From contig NZ_CP029550.1 of the NCBI RefSeq assembly GCF_003173715.1, forward strand, positions 5,844,001 to 5,908,000: DNA of 64,000 nucleotides, given 5' to 3'. Positions 63,696-64,000 of this stretch are shown here, one piece after another. The notes beneath the pieces were generated by a model. It had not been told where the DNA came from and made no database searches. It saw nothing but the letters and a program-made list of their open reading frames with translations. Position 1 is the stretch's first letter, and every line of letters begins with the position of its first letter. The translations under genes were made by a program, and so were the position numbers. The DNA is from Methylobacterium durans (GTDB taxonomy: Bacteria; Pseudomonadota; Alphaproteobacteria; Rhizobiales; Beijerinckiaceae).

Positions 63696-63819
63696 GTGTT
63701 CCTCTCGGGGTACCACGTTGTTCCGGTTGCCTGACCGTCTCTCGTGCGGCGAGATGCTTCGGGTAGGCCCGGCGCCCCGGGAGCGTCGCGACGGCGACGC
63801 ACCCGAGGCCTTCGCCAAA

Positions 63820-64000
63820 TCAGAGCGCGAAGAACCAGTTGGCTGAGAGAAGGACCGCCACGCCCGCGATCAGGGCCAAGTACGGGAGCAGCCCCGCCCT
63901 GCGCTCGGCCATCGCTCGCTCGGTGCCGACGTGCAGATCCTCGAACATCGCTGCCGGAAACCTGCCGCCGTCCTGGATGTAGTGCCGGTAACAGAAGACC
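63820..64000 (-). CDS. Membrane protein, C-terminal end (partial)
   Basis: The reverse frame from the window edge to TGA at 63820-63822 gives about 60 residues: CYRHYIQDGGRFPAAMFEDL, a charged turn AERRAGLL, and one final hydrophobic span, PYLALIAGVAVLLSANWFFAL. This looks like the end of a transporter or other polytopic protein. It precedes the cupin and GcvT-like genes, suggesting an operon for uptake and demethylation of a methylated compound. The rest lies outside the window. Confidence 0.5.
   Translation of the reverse strand, partial: VFCYRHYIQDGGRFPAAMFEDLHVGTERAMAERRAGLLPYLALIAGVAVLLSANWFFAL

Overview
The window looks like a chromosomal segment of a GC-rich alphaproteobacterium of the Methylobacterium/Methylorubrum type. 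I infer this from the roughly 70% GC coding bias and from the gene families present: HspQ, IalB, OpgG/OpgH, SdhE, MucR/Ros, DUF6894, a TorF-type porin and a malyl-CoA-lyase-like protein. The species cannot be fixed from sequence alone.

Region 1 (1-36.6 kb) is mostly conserved chromosome. It starts with the end of a glycosyltransferase, then a HARE-HTH protein and a plasmid-type RepA initiator. RepA is preceded by a 7-copy iteron array with mostly 22-bp spacing, which is a complete plasmid-style replication module beside mazG. Next come a translationally coupled para-aminobenzoate operon (pabB-pabA-pabC-doxX), rimO, a frameshifted nicotinamidase gene, a LysR/tautomerase divergent pair, a quinone oxidoreductase, a UbiH-type hydroxylase, a patatin, a CoA-ester lyase, hspQ, ialB, a degenerate adenylate-forming-enzyme homologue, a degenerate receiver, mfd, sdhE, recG, a DUF502 protein, glmS, glmU, opgG-opgH and tRNA-Ser(UGA).

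Region 2 (36.7-48.4 kb) begins at the tRNA-Ser and is an insertion-sequence-rich accessory zone. It holds one IS256, one IS3, one IS1182 and one IS630 element. Between them lie gene fragments (cysteine hydrolase, XRE regulator, small secreted protein) and small exported proteins: two glycine-rich proteins, a PLA2-like protein and a Cys-containing protein. An MFS exporter closes the region.

Region 3 (48.4-61.7 kb) is bracketed by two direct copies of a 227-bp dispersed repeat. It has a stress and signalling character: Hsp20, DUF6894, a Crp-family regulator, a class III cyclase with TPRs, exported lipocalin-like proteins, a MucR-like regulator, a thiamine-binding protein, a GAF histidine kinase followed by a response regulator fused to a class III adenylate cyclase, and just beyond the second repeat a TorF-type porin. 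Region 4 (62.0-64 kb) holds a GcvT-like folate enzyme, a cupin and the end of a membrane protein.

Three sequence-level observations stand out. First, the repA/iteron module is flanked by a shared TATTCCCT motif. Second, five arrays of GATC spaced at exact multiples of 8 bp occur in and between chromosomal genes, including inside mfd. Third, five genes (pncA, mfd, recG, a secreted protein gene, a response-regulator cyclase) each break at a G/C run of 4-5 bases and are each restored by adding one base, which points to homopolymer undercalling in this assembly.
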